A stretch of 64,000 nucleotides of DNA from Steromphala cineraria (lineage: Eukaryota; Mollusca; Gastropoda; Trochida; Trochidae), in contig OU744730.1 of NCBI GenBank assembly GCA_916613615.1, forward strand, positions 37,495,315 to 37,559,314. The letters run 5' to 3'. Position numbers and translations under genes: made by a program. Below, piece by piece: positions 23,501 through 33,673 of this stretch. The notes beneath the pieces are model-generated. The model made no database searches and was not told where the DNA came from. It saw only the letters and a program-made list of their open reading frames with translations. Within the stretch, counting starts at the first letter, position 1; each line of letters begins with the position of its first letter.

Positions 23501-24493
23501 AGATCAAAAAAACACATTCCACCTGGCATTCCGATGAACAGTACTCCAATTTCTCGTCATGATGAAAATAATGCACGTTCAAAGAAAATGAAACGTCAGT
23601 TTCCACTAAAGTTAGCATGGGCTTGTACAATTCACAAAGTTCAGGGATTAACTGTTCAACAAGCTGTTGTTTCTTTGAAAAAAATCTTTGCTCCAGGACA
23701 AGCTTATGTAGCACTCTCTCGTGTCACCTCACTTGAAGGACTCATTCTTAAAGATTTTGATCCAAAAGCAGTTTTCTGTAGCAGTGATGTGTCAGAATCC
23801 ATATCCGACATGCCTAAATTTTGCAACTCATTTCAAACTGAGAACCACGACCACACATGTCATGTTCTGCTTCACAACATCGAAGGTTTACCTTGTCATA
23901 TTGACAATTTGAGAAGTGACACACGCTTTCATTCTGCTGACTTCATATTTCTCACAGAAACATGGCTCAACAGTGTTCAACATCCAGCCCTTGATGGTTT
24001 CATGTTCAAACACAAACAAAGGTCAAAGTCATATGATAATTCAAATACGCTGTTTGCTACTCTGAAAGGACAATCCCATGGAGGAGTTGGAGTGTTCTTG
24101 AAAAGCTTTTGTGAATTTCCACATCTGCAGACGACAAATCTTGAATACCTGACAGTTTTCATTCCTGATCAAAGAACGACAGTATCAGTTGTCTACAGAC
24201 CACAGACATACAAAGTAACCATATTCAAAAAACAACTCAAAGATCTACTTGATGAAACCAGTGAATACAGTGATAAGACTATCATTTTAGGTGACTTCAA
24301 TGAGAATGCTCTTGGAACATCTTCTATCCAAAGGTTCATGGAAGCTAAAGGTTTTACACAGATTGCAGTCAGTCCCACCACAGAAGCAGGTACTTTACCA
24401 GATCATGTTTATGTGAAAGGTATTGACAATGTAAGGGTTAATGTTTTACCTACATATTTCAGTTTCCATGATGCTCTAGAATTATCTTTCTGA
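17552..24493 (+). CDS. Helentron Rep/helicase/endonuclease polyprotein
   Basis: This 2313-residue protein has the domain set of Helentron (Helitron2) rolling-circle transposases in one uninterrupted frame. Residues 44-141 are ten SPEWQKAQN-type repeats. Residues about 190-350 resemble a C76/OTU-like cysteine protease (GKQC with C207; DSHSRN with D334 and H336). A Lys/Arg-rich stretch follows at about 410-470, then Cys/His pairs from C580-xx-C583 to about 650 suggesting zinc binding, and a helitron-associated region at about 660-740. The HUH nickase has H1090-V-H1092 and two tyrosines, Y1305 and Y1309. The SF1/PIF1-like helicase has Walker A G1670-S1677, D1759-E1760, and HKVQGLT from 2028. The endonuclease/exonuclease/phosphatase domain has TETW (E2136), GDFN (D2248, N2250) and a final FHD. 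Expected nuclear roles are nicking and unwinding at element ends. All key motifs look intact, so it may be active. The chosen start is the first ATG and follows a splice-acceptor-like sequence. Confidence 0.93.
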   Translation: MPRKKNWRKVAAGKKTRSEEAALIKNSSEEAVLIKNSSTKLIDSPEWQKAQNSPKWQKAQNSPKWQPEWQKAQNSPKWQPEWQKAQNTPEWQKAQNSPEWQKAQNSPEWQKAQNSPEWQKAPNTPEWQKAQNLPEWQKAQNSPELTDFEIDYYLNAGENNEHEQTDEQMPSTSADNTINDTSSNCSVIHASYHQGNACFGQSAGKQCVAMSLSAMVYSKMKSASVWTPLDLNQIMTQGNEMYASLQQFSAINNAYLNVEELPEHVEIDGNIYQLSLHETLFGLLGMEENSEMNTMMTLRNALVTSLEYHNFAFVTFREATFAVFSTTDTFYVFDSHSRNEYGEIASNGTCILAKYCSLEQVHCHCLRLATSMNAHENSQFEVTPVTIQAFSVLTHPGENENSISNADMSLSKSQSILKTKVRQPKRKVQSLKTRQLKKRKAMQISRAQKRQANSSLNENASQLKVKRYSLDADYREHKKQSSRQKYAAEISAGINKYASNAQYQESLRSASIDKYATNADHRVAVKVASSLQYTNDPKHRTNVKKSVKKQRLSKKQQQQCIKHVTEAFRSAVSEGPDYVCAVCHRKLFRKQVIECKTDFYKQKGDSSEQAAEKCITEQYLHSCDQNCLDPCILSTGSMSKLWICHSCHQKVKRGKVPGESVVNNLHFEPIPEELSNLNELEEHLVSLHIPFMKLVALPKGAQNSVHGPVVSVPSNIVQTVNALPRSDSEDQLVQVKLKRKLTYKGHYKNQYVNKTKVLKGLEYLQANNQYYRHVTLNETWVNPLPVIDEGNEMEMDIDDQIDTDNEDESTSNVDVTREESDNHGMLLDTCLQPVDIGQEILDQHFDGITHIAPAEGNNPIRMLKENDDEAKSFPCLFPRGGPIYHDNREEKLTLSRYLHCRLMNADTRCAQSIPYIFHAQYRSELDQVISKASIALRKGNIDQSQQKVDANTLTNNESLQNFLKNDEGYKFLTPIRGTPPYWATTQKDIFALIRQLGIPTWFCSFSSAETRWPEIIESILREDGDPRKANELDWNEKCAILRRNPVTTARMFDQRFHTFLRDVIMSPAKPIGKIKDYFFRVEFQQRGSPHVHCLFWVEDAPKIDSNTDAEVVDFVDQYVSCNMPNEDDDQELHEIVTSVQRHSKRHSKTCKKTGKECRFNFPRPPSEKTFVCRSGIETVEVPVCDNKTMTDEERRIFDAKVQEAIDINSNAMNKEQAKEILGKIWRVLQDENQSFDSVNSLFESIGISQDIYETASKALTNKNSVVLQRKSSDVWVNQYNPDLLRCWGANMDIQFVIDAYSCVVYIVSYISKAEREMGLLLNHAQSEIRKEGNVDAKNAMRKIGTIYLNSREVSAQEAIFRVCTLDLKGCSRKVEMIPTVNRVRMSMPLQQLRQKVANGEIDQDDVWLPSILDRYRARPDTPEFHDMCQATFVSEYRVLSKSEVSNVPNENRRTPVIALLNNLGHIKKRQNTDPAVVRYAKFAKEKDPEKYYQSSLELFLPHTNEKQLQPPHFNSFVHFYNDGAVATASGEVECVKTIVERNRHKFEKNAADMQIAQDTLETSGSLEDAWSQICPQAEVDRLECQDLRNNAESDDNHASDDEQNIPDLLPHEERVSQTEAIQNNVSREEAHTILKSLNSMQTEVFYKLRQWCLDKRNGKEPEPFHVFLTGGAGTGKSHLVKAFYYEATRLLAPTLDRPDDTSVLLMAPTANAAFNIKGSTIHSGLSIGIAVPNQYQYLCENTLNTLRSKCGGVQILIIDEISMVDQKLLAYVHGRLKQIKQKDSPFGNVSILAVGDFYQLPPVKGVPLYKPVPGYDLWNDCFSVVELTEIMRQRDPEFAALLNRLRKAPKGNESDGETNLETEDVALLSSRVTEENTNCLHILSTNAEVDKYNTEMLDKVCKDTFQIEIEEFGKNQSTGDYEVLSTTSQKIGIGARILLTKNIDTSDGLVNGAFGKVSHVSTQNGKVSTVYVVFDNNDVGKKLRSKKHIPPGIPMNSTPISRHDENNARSKKMKRQFPLKLAWACTIHKVQGLTVQQAVVSLKKIFAPGQAYVALSRVTSLEGLILKDFDPKAVFCSSDVSESISDMPKFCNSFQTENHDHTCHVLLHNIEGLPCHIDNLRSDTRFHSADFIFLTETWLNSVQHPALDGFMFKHKQRSKSYDNSNTLFATLKGQSHGGVGVFLKSFCEFPHLQTTNLEYLTVFIPDQRTTVSVVYRPQTYKVTIFKKQLKDLLDETSEYSDKTIILGDFNENALGTSSIQRFMEAKGFTQIAVSPTTEAGTLPDHVYVKGIDNVRVNVLPTYFSFHDALELSF
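17681..17974 (+). repeat. 27-bp minisatellite inside the Helentron coding region
   Basis: Ten units encode SPEWQKAQN variants. Eight have 9 residues and two have 13 through an inserted KWQP segment, so every length change keeps the frame. The DNA unit has no stop in several other frames, which produces long accidental frames on both strands. The repeat is Trp-, Gln- and Lys-rich and likely disordered. Function unknown. Confidence 0.95.
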
Positions 24494-24551
24494 AGTAATT
24501 ATGTCATTGCGCAGTGACCCTGATGTGGGATATCCACCCAATGATACATTT

Positions 24552-24595
24552 CACACCTCATCTTAGAGGTGTGCAGGGGGGGGGGGGGGGGGGGG
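24552..24595 (+). other. Hairpin and G20 run after the Helentron stop
   Basis: CACACCTC, a 6-nt loop and GAGGTGTG form a perfect 8-bp hairpin (24552-24573). Two bases later comes an uninterrupted run of 20 G (24576-24595). It could be the element's 3'-terminal hairpin, a transcript-end structure, or chance. The length of the G-run may be unreliable in sequencing. Confidence 0.7.
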
Positions 24596-26245
24596 ATTCA
24601 AACGCTGGGTGGCCCCCTTTTATCTTATTTTGTAACTTTTGCCAAGATGAAATATAACAAGGGTAAGTCAAACTGTTGTAAGAATAATCAAAATCTATTT
24701 GAGTTATCCCTTCATTTATTCACGTTATAGTTCATTAATGAGCACACATTTGATCTGTTATTGAAATAATCCAGTACCACCTTGTCTTCATTAAAACCTG
24801 TTGTGCATCTGGTGTCATTTGTCAGGCTTGAACTTACCACTCGTTATACATTGCTTTCATTTCACTTACTTTTAGATTTAAACTTGTTGACTTACCCTTG
24901 TATATATTCATACATTTTTGACATTGTTTATATACACCTAATCATAACTTTCTCGATTGATATAGATTCTGATTATAATGGTGGTTTGGGTTTTATTGTG
25001 TTTTTTATAATGCCATTTTATGTACAAATAGTAAAAACTTGTAAGAAAAACAAGTGAAGATGTGAAATTGAAAGTGACTCTGTGATTATAAATCACTACT
25101 GTGATTTGTCTGTGAACGTTGTCATGTGTTCAATCGACAACAAGAGCAATCACGGAGCAATGGACAGCTGTCAATGCAAGAGGACATGCCTTCACAGTGA
25201 GACTTTTGTGTTTCATGGACCTATTGAATTATTGGTATCATAGAATCATTGTGTAAATCCAGTAAAGCTCAAGTGAAGTAACCGCTATAGCATTTATGTT
25301 GTTCATGCAAACAACTGTAAACTAAAGAAGAAAATGCAGATCTTCGTAGTTGGGAAGAAGCACAGACAGTATGACACGTTTGGTGTTTCAGTGATCTTAT
25401 GGACACTCATCATTGCATGTTGTAGTGACATTGAATGCATTGAATAACTCTCTAACGGCTGTTTTACTGAAGATCCCACAAGATAAATGAACTTGCAGTG
25501 CACTTGTAAATCATTAATATCCCAATCAAATGCAACTCTTTGTGTCCACCTATTTCAAGCATTCAATGACAAACGTTTGAATATGCATTGTGCTATATAT
25601 ATGCATGGACTTGACATCTTAAAACCTTAAATATCATTTTCTGTTAGAGGTGTATCCTCTTAAACTATAAAAATTTTGATTTGATTGACTATACAAACAT
25701 CATTAATTATAATTAACACTTGGAAGTATTTTGATTAGGTGTATATAAACAACATGTGTATTTTTTTATATTTATTATGACATTCAATGTTTTATATAGA
25801 TGACATATTGTAATGCAATGTTTAGCTTAGTGTGTTATTTCATTTATTATAGTTAACTTTAAATATCAAATGTTAATGCATATAAATGATTTTGCATTTA
25901 AAACACAGTGAGAATGCCTTTTAAAGGGACAGTAGCACGTCTTTAGGGGGAATATAAGGTGATGTCAGGAAAATGTAAATTTATTGTTCCAATTGAAAGA
26001 CAATGTATTAAAACTAAATGGAGCAGTAATAATTCAATATATATAACGTAAAGTTTAGCCATGCGACTGCTGTTTCTTCCAAAACTGAAGCTCTGTGTTA
26101 ACAAAATTGCATGAAAAATACTTTTTCATGATCTCAGTTTTGAATTATGGGCCAATATATGCACTTAGGATACATGTTTGAGTATATATTTTAATAATCC
26201 ATTCAATAATTCAAAACCTTTATAGAACCTTGTGATTTGGGATGG
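24596..26245. other. AT-rich DNA, nothing recognised
   Basis: No protein motif, RNA gene or element end was seen. An open frame at 24782-25057 is hydrophobic but resembles nothing known. A short AAAGGGACAGTAGCAC stretch at about 25923 looks repeat-derived. Confidence 0.5.
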
Positions 26246-26640
26246 TTTTTTACTTAAATTGGAATATAAATGGATGCATTTCTGTTTAAAGTTTAAGTTG
26301 GTTATTATGAATTCTTAATCTCACAAGCCAAGGTTTCAAGAAAATTGTTTACGCTTAAATTGAAACATAAATGGATGCATTTTTGTTTGAAGTTTAAGTT
26401 GGCTATTATGAATTCTTAGTCTCACAAGTTAAGGTTTCAAAGAACTTTGTCTTCACTTAAATTGAAACATAAATGGATGCATTTTTGTTTGAAGTTTAAG
26501 TTGGCTTTTATGAATTCTGAATAACACAAGTCAAGATTTCCAAGACCTTTGTCAATGAACTTTGATTTTACCATAGTCAATTTGAAAAATGAATGGATGC
26601 ATTTAAGTTTCAAATTTGACATTGTACTTACAAAATCACA
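26246..26640. repeat. ~101-bp tandem repeat, 4 diverged copies
   Basis: TGGATGCATT starts at 26271, 26372, 26474 and 26594 (spacing 101, 102 and 120), each in the same flanking context (AAATTGAAACATAAA before, GTTTGAAGTTTAAGTTGGC after). Confidence 0.85.
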
Positions 26641-27400
26641 AGTTGCAAGAGCCAGGCTTTTATAGTTCGAAAATTATTGATAAAAAGATACTATATTTAT
26701 AATATCAGCTTGTAAAACAAGGAATGCAATTTGGCTAAGGCTAAGGTTGCATCGATAATGCCCCCATTCACAATTCAAGATTCCATGTACTTGTGCACAG
26801 ATCTTGAAATATCACTAATGCAAAACTTCTTTGTGCTAGTTAACCAATGTTATCTGAGAAAACTTGAAATTCATTTGTTAGATATCACTTAGCATATTTG
26901 TATTATTATGATTTAACGTGTTTACGTACTCAGGTATTATTGAAGCTCAGATGAAAAATTCAAAAAGCTCATAATGTGAGACATCTGAACATTGCTCTAT
27001 AATATATTGTTGCCATAGAAAACTGAATGCTTGAGTGTTTTCATGTTATAGTAATTTTTTTTCTTTTTGCATTTTCAATATATATTTGTCTTTACGGCCA
27101 CAAATTATTAATCTACTCCTCAAATAAACCAGTGTCTCTTTCACTTATTCTCAACTTTATGAGGTAACATTATTGAAAATGTACATTTTATTTCTGCAGC
27201 AAATATTGATTTCAGTTCTGATTGCACAATCTGCTGTTGATCTTATGTGAAAATCGTATCATTATGTCAACGATTTTGTACAATAAATAATAGTCTTCAT
27301 TGAACAGCTTTTGAGTTTTTATCTTATTTTTCAAACAAAGAACGTTTGAAGTCGCTCCTGTAGCTTATTGCACAAATCTGTGAGCCAGTCGTACATATGA
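26641..27400. other. AT-rich DNA, nothing recognised
   Basis: No coding, RNA or terminal signal was seen. If the family B end at 27401-27437 belongs to a full element, this is its 3' interior. Confidence 0.5.
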
Positions 27401-27437
27401 GGCTGAATCCTTTTGTTGTCGCTTTGCGACTATATTT
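27401..27437 (+). other. Family B 3' end without a visible 5' partner
   Basis: GGCTGAATCC (inverted palindrome arm), then GTCGC, a 3-nt loop and GCGAC (27418-27430), then TATATTT. It is directly followed by a family A interior. No plus-strand family B 5' palindrome was found upstream in this window. Confidence 0.7.
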
Positions 27438-27902
27438 ATTATTTTTATTATTTGCACGTTTTTTGTGGCAAATATTCTGAAGAAACGGTTCAAACGAATT
27501 TCATGAAATTTTCAGGGATGCTAGCCCTTGTCATGAACTCGTTTTGTGTTGAGCCCGATTTTTGAATTTCGATTTTGTTTTCGAGTTATCTCCCCTTTAA
27601 GGAAAAAACTTCAAACCATGATTTCTCGGTAACTATGGGAGATAATTACATAAAACTTTCACCAAAATGTGGACAACAACATTTCCCATCGAGGTAGCCC
27701 ATAGCGGTTTTCAGCCGTAATAATAGATTTTTTGCTATTTTCGAAAAACTGCAAAATTTCTGAAATTCGCGGTTCTGACGGTCAGTGTCTTTGAAAATCT
27801 TCTCCTCACAAACGGCAATACCTACAGACTAGTGTGATAGCTCGTTCGAAAGCTGAATGCGTCTGAAGACCTATTGTTATTATCTTTGTTTTTCTTATTA
27901 TT
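27438..27902 (+). mobile_element. Family A fragments
   Basis: 27438-27858 is the 5' part of a family A interior without its 5' palindrome, starting in the TTATTATTTTTATTATTTGCACG-like tract. It breaks off and is followed at 27861-27902 by half of a family A 5' palindrome (GTCTGAAGACCT and leader). No 3' end remains. Confidence 0.6.
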
Positions 27903-29496
27903 AGGTCTTCAAGACTACGTCTGAAGACCTATTGTTATTATCCGTGTTTTTATTATTATTATTTGCACGTTTTTTGTGGCAAGTATTCTGAAGAAACGGT
28001 TCGAACGAATTTCATGAAATTTTCAGGGATTGTAGCCTGTACCATGAACTCGTTTTGTGTCGAGCCCGATTTTTGAATTTAGATTTTGTTTTCGAGTTAT
28101 CTCCCCTTAAAGTAAAAACTTCAAACCTCAATTTCTCGGTAACTATGGGAGATAATTTCTTAAAACTTTCACCAAAATGTGGGCAACATTATTTCCCATC
28201 GAATGCATTATATGACGTTTTCGGCCGTATAAATAGATTTTTTGCTATTTTCGAAAAACTGAAAATTTCGTGAAATTTCGCGGTTCTGACGGTACGCGTC
28301 TTTAAAAATCTTCTTCTAACAAACGGCAATACTTACATACTAGTGTGATAGCTCGTTTGAAAGCTTAATGAGTGTGTAAGAAAGTCTACGTAGCGAAATT
28401 TTAACTTTCGACCTGTGACTTGAGTTATCTGCCCTTGAAATTCGACATTTTTTTGAAGGGTCATTTTTCGTGTTACTTTAAAAGGGAGGTTACTCTGTAA
28501 GGAAATGTCAAATAAGAAATCTTTTTGATGCATTCTGTTCTACAATGATAGTTGAACAAATTCACTACAGATCATTATCATATAAAAGTTGATATTAAAG
28601 GAAATATGTGGACATGAAGAGACTTTTTACATTTTTCGGCGATTTTAACATTTTTCGAGGGTTATTTTACTTTGAGAATTTTAGTTTCAAAACTGTGACA
28701 GATAGAAATGTTATCGTTGATGTTTTGTGAAGTATATGAAATGAGTAGACAGAAAAAAATACTAATAAGTCATGATAAAAAATTTCCTGTCCACGACAGG
28801 TCCTTGAATATTGCGATTTTTGGAAAATCCTCATTTTTAGCACATTTCAAAGTTCCACAGTTTCTTTATTAAGAAAGATATCTTTAAATTGATTGTATTT
28901 TCACATGCGCTATTCAAAGCACAACTTTTGCTATGTTGTACTTTATCATAAAAATGTTAATAGTTAAGGAGCTAGAAGGATCAACATGGAGTAGGGGTAA
29001 ACAAATCTTCAAATTTCAGTGTTTTCAATAACGTTTGTAAATTCATTACTCCATTACTATTTAAGTTAGCAAAACAAAACATACATCTTTGTATGTGGAT
29101 AAACAAGACCAACATTGTTTCTTATATACCTTATCACTAAAATATCAATAGTGAAAGTGTTAAGTTTCATTACACTATACAGGGATGTGAAACAGTCAAC
29201 TTTAGATTACAGCCTTTAATCACTTGTATCTGGAAAACGGTGATAGATAATTCTACCAAATTTTTTTCAGCTTCTAAGAATGATATTCTCTGAAGAATGA
29301 TGACATAGCTGACATTGGTCACCATGGTCAATTTTTCTGAAAAGTCTTTAACACTGAATATCAAGTGAAATTTTGTCATTTTGATAATGTATTAGTTACT
29401 TTTTACCTCTTAGACAAAAATCATGTGAAGGTCAAACACTGTGTGAAGGTCAAAGAGGAAGTCTTGAAGACCTAAGTATTGACGCGTCAATCCTAA
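27903..29496 (+). mobile_element. Family A element A2, complete
   Basis: It starts with the full palindrome AGGTCTTCAAGAC / GTCTGAAGACCT (27903-27930) and leader ATTGTTATTATCCG. It ends with the inverted arm GTCTTGAAGACCT, the palindrome ATTGACGCGTCAAT (29478-29491) and CCTAA, one change from the usual CCTAG. It is non-coding. Confidence 0.75.
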
Positions 29497-31456
29497 TTAT
29501 TATTTTTATTATTTGCACTTTTTTTGTGGCAAAGATTCTGAAGAGACGATCCAGCAGAATTTCATGAAATTTTCAGGGATTGTAGCCCATATCCTGAACT
29601 CGTTTTGTGTCGAGCCCGATTTTTGAATTTCGATTTTGTTTTCGAGTTATCTCCCCTTAAAGGAAAAAACTTCAAACCTCGATTTCTCGGTAACTATGGG
29701 AGATAATTTCACAAAACCTTCACCAAAATGTGGGCAACAACATTCTCCATCGAATGCATCCATAGCGGTTTTCGGCCGTATAAATACATTTTTTGCTTTT
29801 TTCGAAAAACTGAAAATTTTCTGAAATTTCGCGGTTCTGACGGTGCGGGTCTTTGAAAATCTTCTTCTCACAAACGGCAATACCTACAGACTAGTGTGAT
29901 AGCTCGTTCGAAAGCTTAATGAGTGTGTGAAAAAGTTTGCGTAGCGAATTTTTAATTTCGATCTGTGACTCGAGTTATCTGCCCTTGAAGTTCGACATTT
30001 TTTTGAAGGGTCATTTTTCATGTTACGTTCAAACGGACATTTCTCTGTAAGGAAACATCAAATAAGAAATCTGTTAATTGCATTCTGTTCTACAATGATA
30101 GTTGAACAAATTCACTACTGATCATTATTATATAAAAGTTGATATTAAAGGAAATATGTGGACATAAAGAGTTTTTTTACATTTTTCGATGATTTCAACA
30201 GTTTTCGAGGGTTATTTTACTTTGAGAATTTTAGTTCCAAAACTGTTAGAGATAGAAATTTTATCGTTGATGTTTTGTGAAGCAGATGTAATGAGTAGAC
30301 AGAAAAAAATATCAACAACTCATGATAAATGAGTGTGTGAAAAAGTTTGCGTAGCGAATTTTTAATTTCGATCTGTGACTCGAGTTATCTGCCCTTGAAG
30401 TTCGACATTTTTTTGAAGGGTCATTTTTCATGTTACGTTCAAACGGACATTTCTCTGTAAGGAAACATCAAATAAGAAATCTGTTAATTGCATTCTGTTC
30501 TACAATGATAGTTGAACAAATTCACTACTGATCATTATTATATAAAAGTTGATATTAAAGGAAATATGTGGACATAAAGAGTTTTTTTACATTTTTCGAT
30601 GATTTCAACAGTTTTCGAGGGTTATTTTACTTTGAGAATTTTAGTTCCAAAACTGTTAGAGATAGAAATTTTATCGTTGATGTTTTGTGAAGCAGATGTA
30701 ATGAGTTGACAGAAAAAAATATCAACAACTCATGATAATTTTTTTTCTGTCCATGACCTGTCCTTGAATATTGCGATTTCTGGAAAATCCTCATTTTTGG
30801 CACATTTCAAAGTTCCACAGTTTCTTTATTAAGAAAGATATCTTTAAATTGATTGTATTTTTACATGCGCTATTCCAAGCACAACATTTGCTATGTTGCA
30901 CTTTATCATAAAAATGTTGATTGTCAAGGAGCTAGAGGGACCAACATGGAGTAGGGGTAAAAAAATCTTCACATTTCACTGTTTTCAATAAAGTTCCAAA
31001 GTTCATTACTCCCTTACTATTTAAGTTATCCAAACAAAACAAACATCTTTGTATGTGGATAAACAACACCAACATTGTTTCTGATATACCTTATCAATAA
31101 AATATCAATAGTAAAAGTGTTAGGTTTCATCACATTAAACAGGGGTCTGAAACAGTCAACTTTACATTACAGCCTTTAATCACATGTAACTGGAAAACGG
31201 TGATAGATAATTCAACCAAATTTTTTTCTGCTTCTAAGAATGATATTCTCTGAAGAATGCTGTCATAGCTGACATTGGTCACCATGGTGAATTTTTCTGA
31301 AAAGTCTTTAACACTGAATATCAAGTGAAATTTGGTCATTTTCATAATGTATTAGTTACTGTTTACCTCTTAGACAAAAATCATGTGAAGGTCAAACACT
31401 GTGTGAAGGTCAAAGAGGAAGTCTTGAAGACCTAAGTATTGACGCGTCAATCCTAG
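29497..31456 (+). mobile_element. Family A element A3, with internal duplication
   Basis: The 5' palindrome is absent; the copy begins directly in the TTATTATT tract. It is about 400 bp longer than its neighbours through a tandem duplication at 29931-30730. The 3' end has ATTGACGCGTCAAT (31438-31451) and CCTAG. Confidence 0.75.
29931..30730. repeat. 400-bp near-perfect tandem duplication inside A3
   Basis: GAGTGTGTGAAAAAGTTTGC starts at both 29931 and 30331, and the two 400-bp halves are nearly identical (for example a single A/T difference in ATGAGTAGAC versus ATGAGTTGAC). No other copy has the duplication, so it is recent or an assembly artefact. Confidence 0.9.
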
Positions 31457-32835
31457 TTATTATTTTTATTATTTGCACGTTTTTTGTGGCAAAGATTCTG
31501 AAGAGATGGTCCAGCAGAATTTCATGAAATTTTCAGGGATTGTAGCCCATATCATGAACTCGTTTTGTGTCGAGCCCGATTTTTGAATTTCGATTTTGTT
31601 TTCGAGTTATCTCCCCTTAAAGGAAAAACTTCAAACCTCGATTTCTCGGTAACTATGGAAGATAATTTCACAAAACTTTCACCAAAATGTGGGCAACAAC
31701 ATTGTCCATCGAATGCACGCTATGCCGTTTTCGGCCGTATAAATAGACTTTTTGCTATTTTCGAAAAACTTAAAATTTTCTGAAATTTCGCGGTTCTGAC
31801 GGTGCGGGTCTTTGAAAATCTTCTTCTCACAAACGGCAATACCTACAGACTAGTGTGATAGCTCGTTCGAAAGCTTAATGAGTGTGTTAAAAATTTATCT
31901 AAGCGAATTTTTAATTTCGATATGTGACTCGAGTTATCTGCCCTTGAAGTTCGACATTTTTTTGAAGGGTCATTTTTCATGTTACGTTCAAAGGGACATT
32001 TCTCTGTAAGGAAACATCAAATAAGAAATCTGTAAAATGCATTCTGTTCAACAATGATAGTTGAACAAGTTCACTACAGATCATTATCATAAAAAAGTTG
32101 ATATTAAAGGCAATATGTGGACATAAAGAGGTTTTTTACATTTTTCGATGATTTCAACATTTTTCGAGGGTTATTTTACTTTGAGAATTTTAGTTCCAAA
32201 ACTGTTACAGATAGAAATTTTATCGTTGATGTTTTGTGAAGCAGATGTAATGAGTTGACAGTAAAAAATATCAACAACTCATGATAATTTTTTTTCTGTC
32301 CATGACCTGTCCTTGAATATTGCTATTTCTGGAAAATCCTCATTTTTGGCACATTTCAAAGTTCCACAGTTTCTTTATTAAGAAAGATATCTTTAAATTG
32401 ATTGTATTTAAAACAAAACAAACATCTTTGTATGTGGATAAACAACACCAACATTGTTTCTGATATACCTTATCAGTAAAATATCAATAGTAAAAGTGTT
32501 AGGTTTCATTACATTATACAGGGGTCTGAAACAGTCAACTTTACATTACAGCCTTTAATCACATGTAACTGGAAAATGGTGATAGATAATTCAACCAATT
32601 TTTTTTCTGCTTCTAAGAATGATATTCTCTGAAGAATGATGTCATAGCTGACATTGTTCACCATGGTGAATTTTTCTCAAAAGTCTTTAACACTGAATAT
32701 CAAGTGAAATTTGGTCATTTTCATAATGTATTAGTTACTTTTTACCTCTTAGACAAAAATCATGTGAAGGTCAAACACTGTGTGAAGGTCAAAGAGGAAG
32801 TCTTGAAGACCTAAGTATTGACGCGTCAATCCTAG
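31457..32835 (+). mobile_element. Family A element A4
   Basis: Lacks the 5' palindrome and has an internal deletion near 32408 relative to its neighbours. Ends with ATTGACGCGTCAAT (32817-32830) and CCTAG. Confidence 0.7.
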
Positions 32836-33673
32836 TTATCCGTGTTTTTATTATTATTTTTATTATTTGCACGTTTTTTGTGGCAAATATTCTGAAGAAA
32901 CGGTTCAAACGAATTTCATGAAATTTTCAGGGATGCTAGCCCTTGTCATGAACTCGTTTTGTGTTGAGCCCGATTTTTGAATTTCGATTTTGTTTTCGAG
33001 TTATCTCCCCTTTAAGGAAAAAACTTCAAACCATGATTTCTCGGTAACTATGGGAGATAATTACATAAAACTTTCACCAAAATGTGGACAACAACATTTC
33101 CCATCGAGGTAGCCCATAGCGGTTTTCAGCCGTAATAATAGATTTTTTGCTATTTTCGAAAAACTGCAAAATTTCTGAAATTCGCGGTTCTGACGGTCAG
33201 TGTCTTTGAAAATCTTCTCCTCACAAACGGCAATACCTACAGACTAGTGTGATAGCTCGTTCGAAAGCTGAATGAGTGTGTGAAAAATTTATCTAAGCGA
33301 ATTTTTAATTTCGACCTGTGACTTGAGTTATCTGCCCTTGAAGTTCGACATTTTTTTAAGGGTCATTTTTCATGTTACGTTCAAAGGGACATTTCTCTGT
33401 AAGGAAATATCAAATGAGAAATCTGTTAATTGCATTCTGTTCTACAATGATAGTTGAACAAATTCACTACAGATCATTATCATATAAAAGTTGATATTAA
33501 AGGAAATTTGTGGACATAAAGAGATTCTTTACATTTTTCGACGATTTTAACATTTTTCGAGGGTTATTTTACTTTGAGAATTTTAGTTTCAAAACTGTTA
33601 CAGATAGAAATTTTATCGTTGATGTTTTGTGAAGCAGATGACTTGAGTAAACAGTAAAAAATATGTGTTTTTT
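32836..33673 (+). mobile_element. Family A element A5, 3'-truncated
   Basis: Starts with part of the leader (TTATCCGTGTTTTTATT) and runs to AAAAATATGTGTTTTTT, where the next copy's palindrome begins. The 3' half and terminal hairpin are missing. It is nearly identical to the first half of A6. Confidence 0.7.

Larger units (their letters stand above)
17552..24573 (+). mobile_element. Autonomous Helentron (coding core; outer ends unknown)
   Basis: The core is defined by the intact 2313-codon frame plus a hairpin 58 bp beyond the stop (24552-24573). No family A, B or C terminus could be paired around it. A family B 3' end lies on the same strand at 27401-27437, but no matching plus-strand 5' palindrome exists between 10881 and 17552. 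The true borders may lie anywhere from about 16500 to 27437. Confidence 0.7.

Noticed and set aside
17552..27437. Helentron coding region and the family B 3' end at 27401-27437 as one element
   Set aside because: No plus-strand family B 5' palindrome exists upstream of 17552 after 10880, so the pairing cannot be supported, although an upstream end lost by deletion remains possible.
29478..29496. Family A as a classical MITE with terminal inverted repeats
   Set aside because: The 3' copy of AGGTCTTCAAGAC lies about 22 bases inside the end, a hairpin follows it, and no target-site duplication is visible. Helitron2-like ends fit better.
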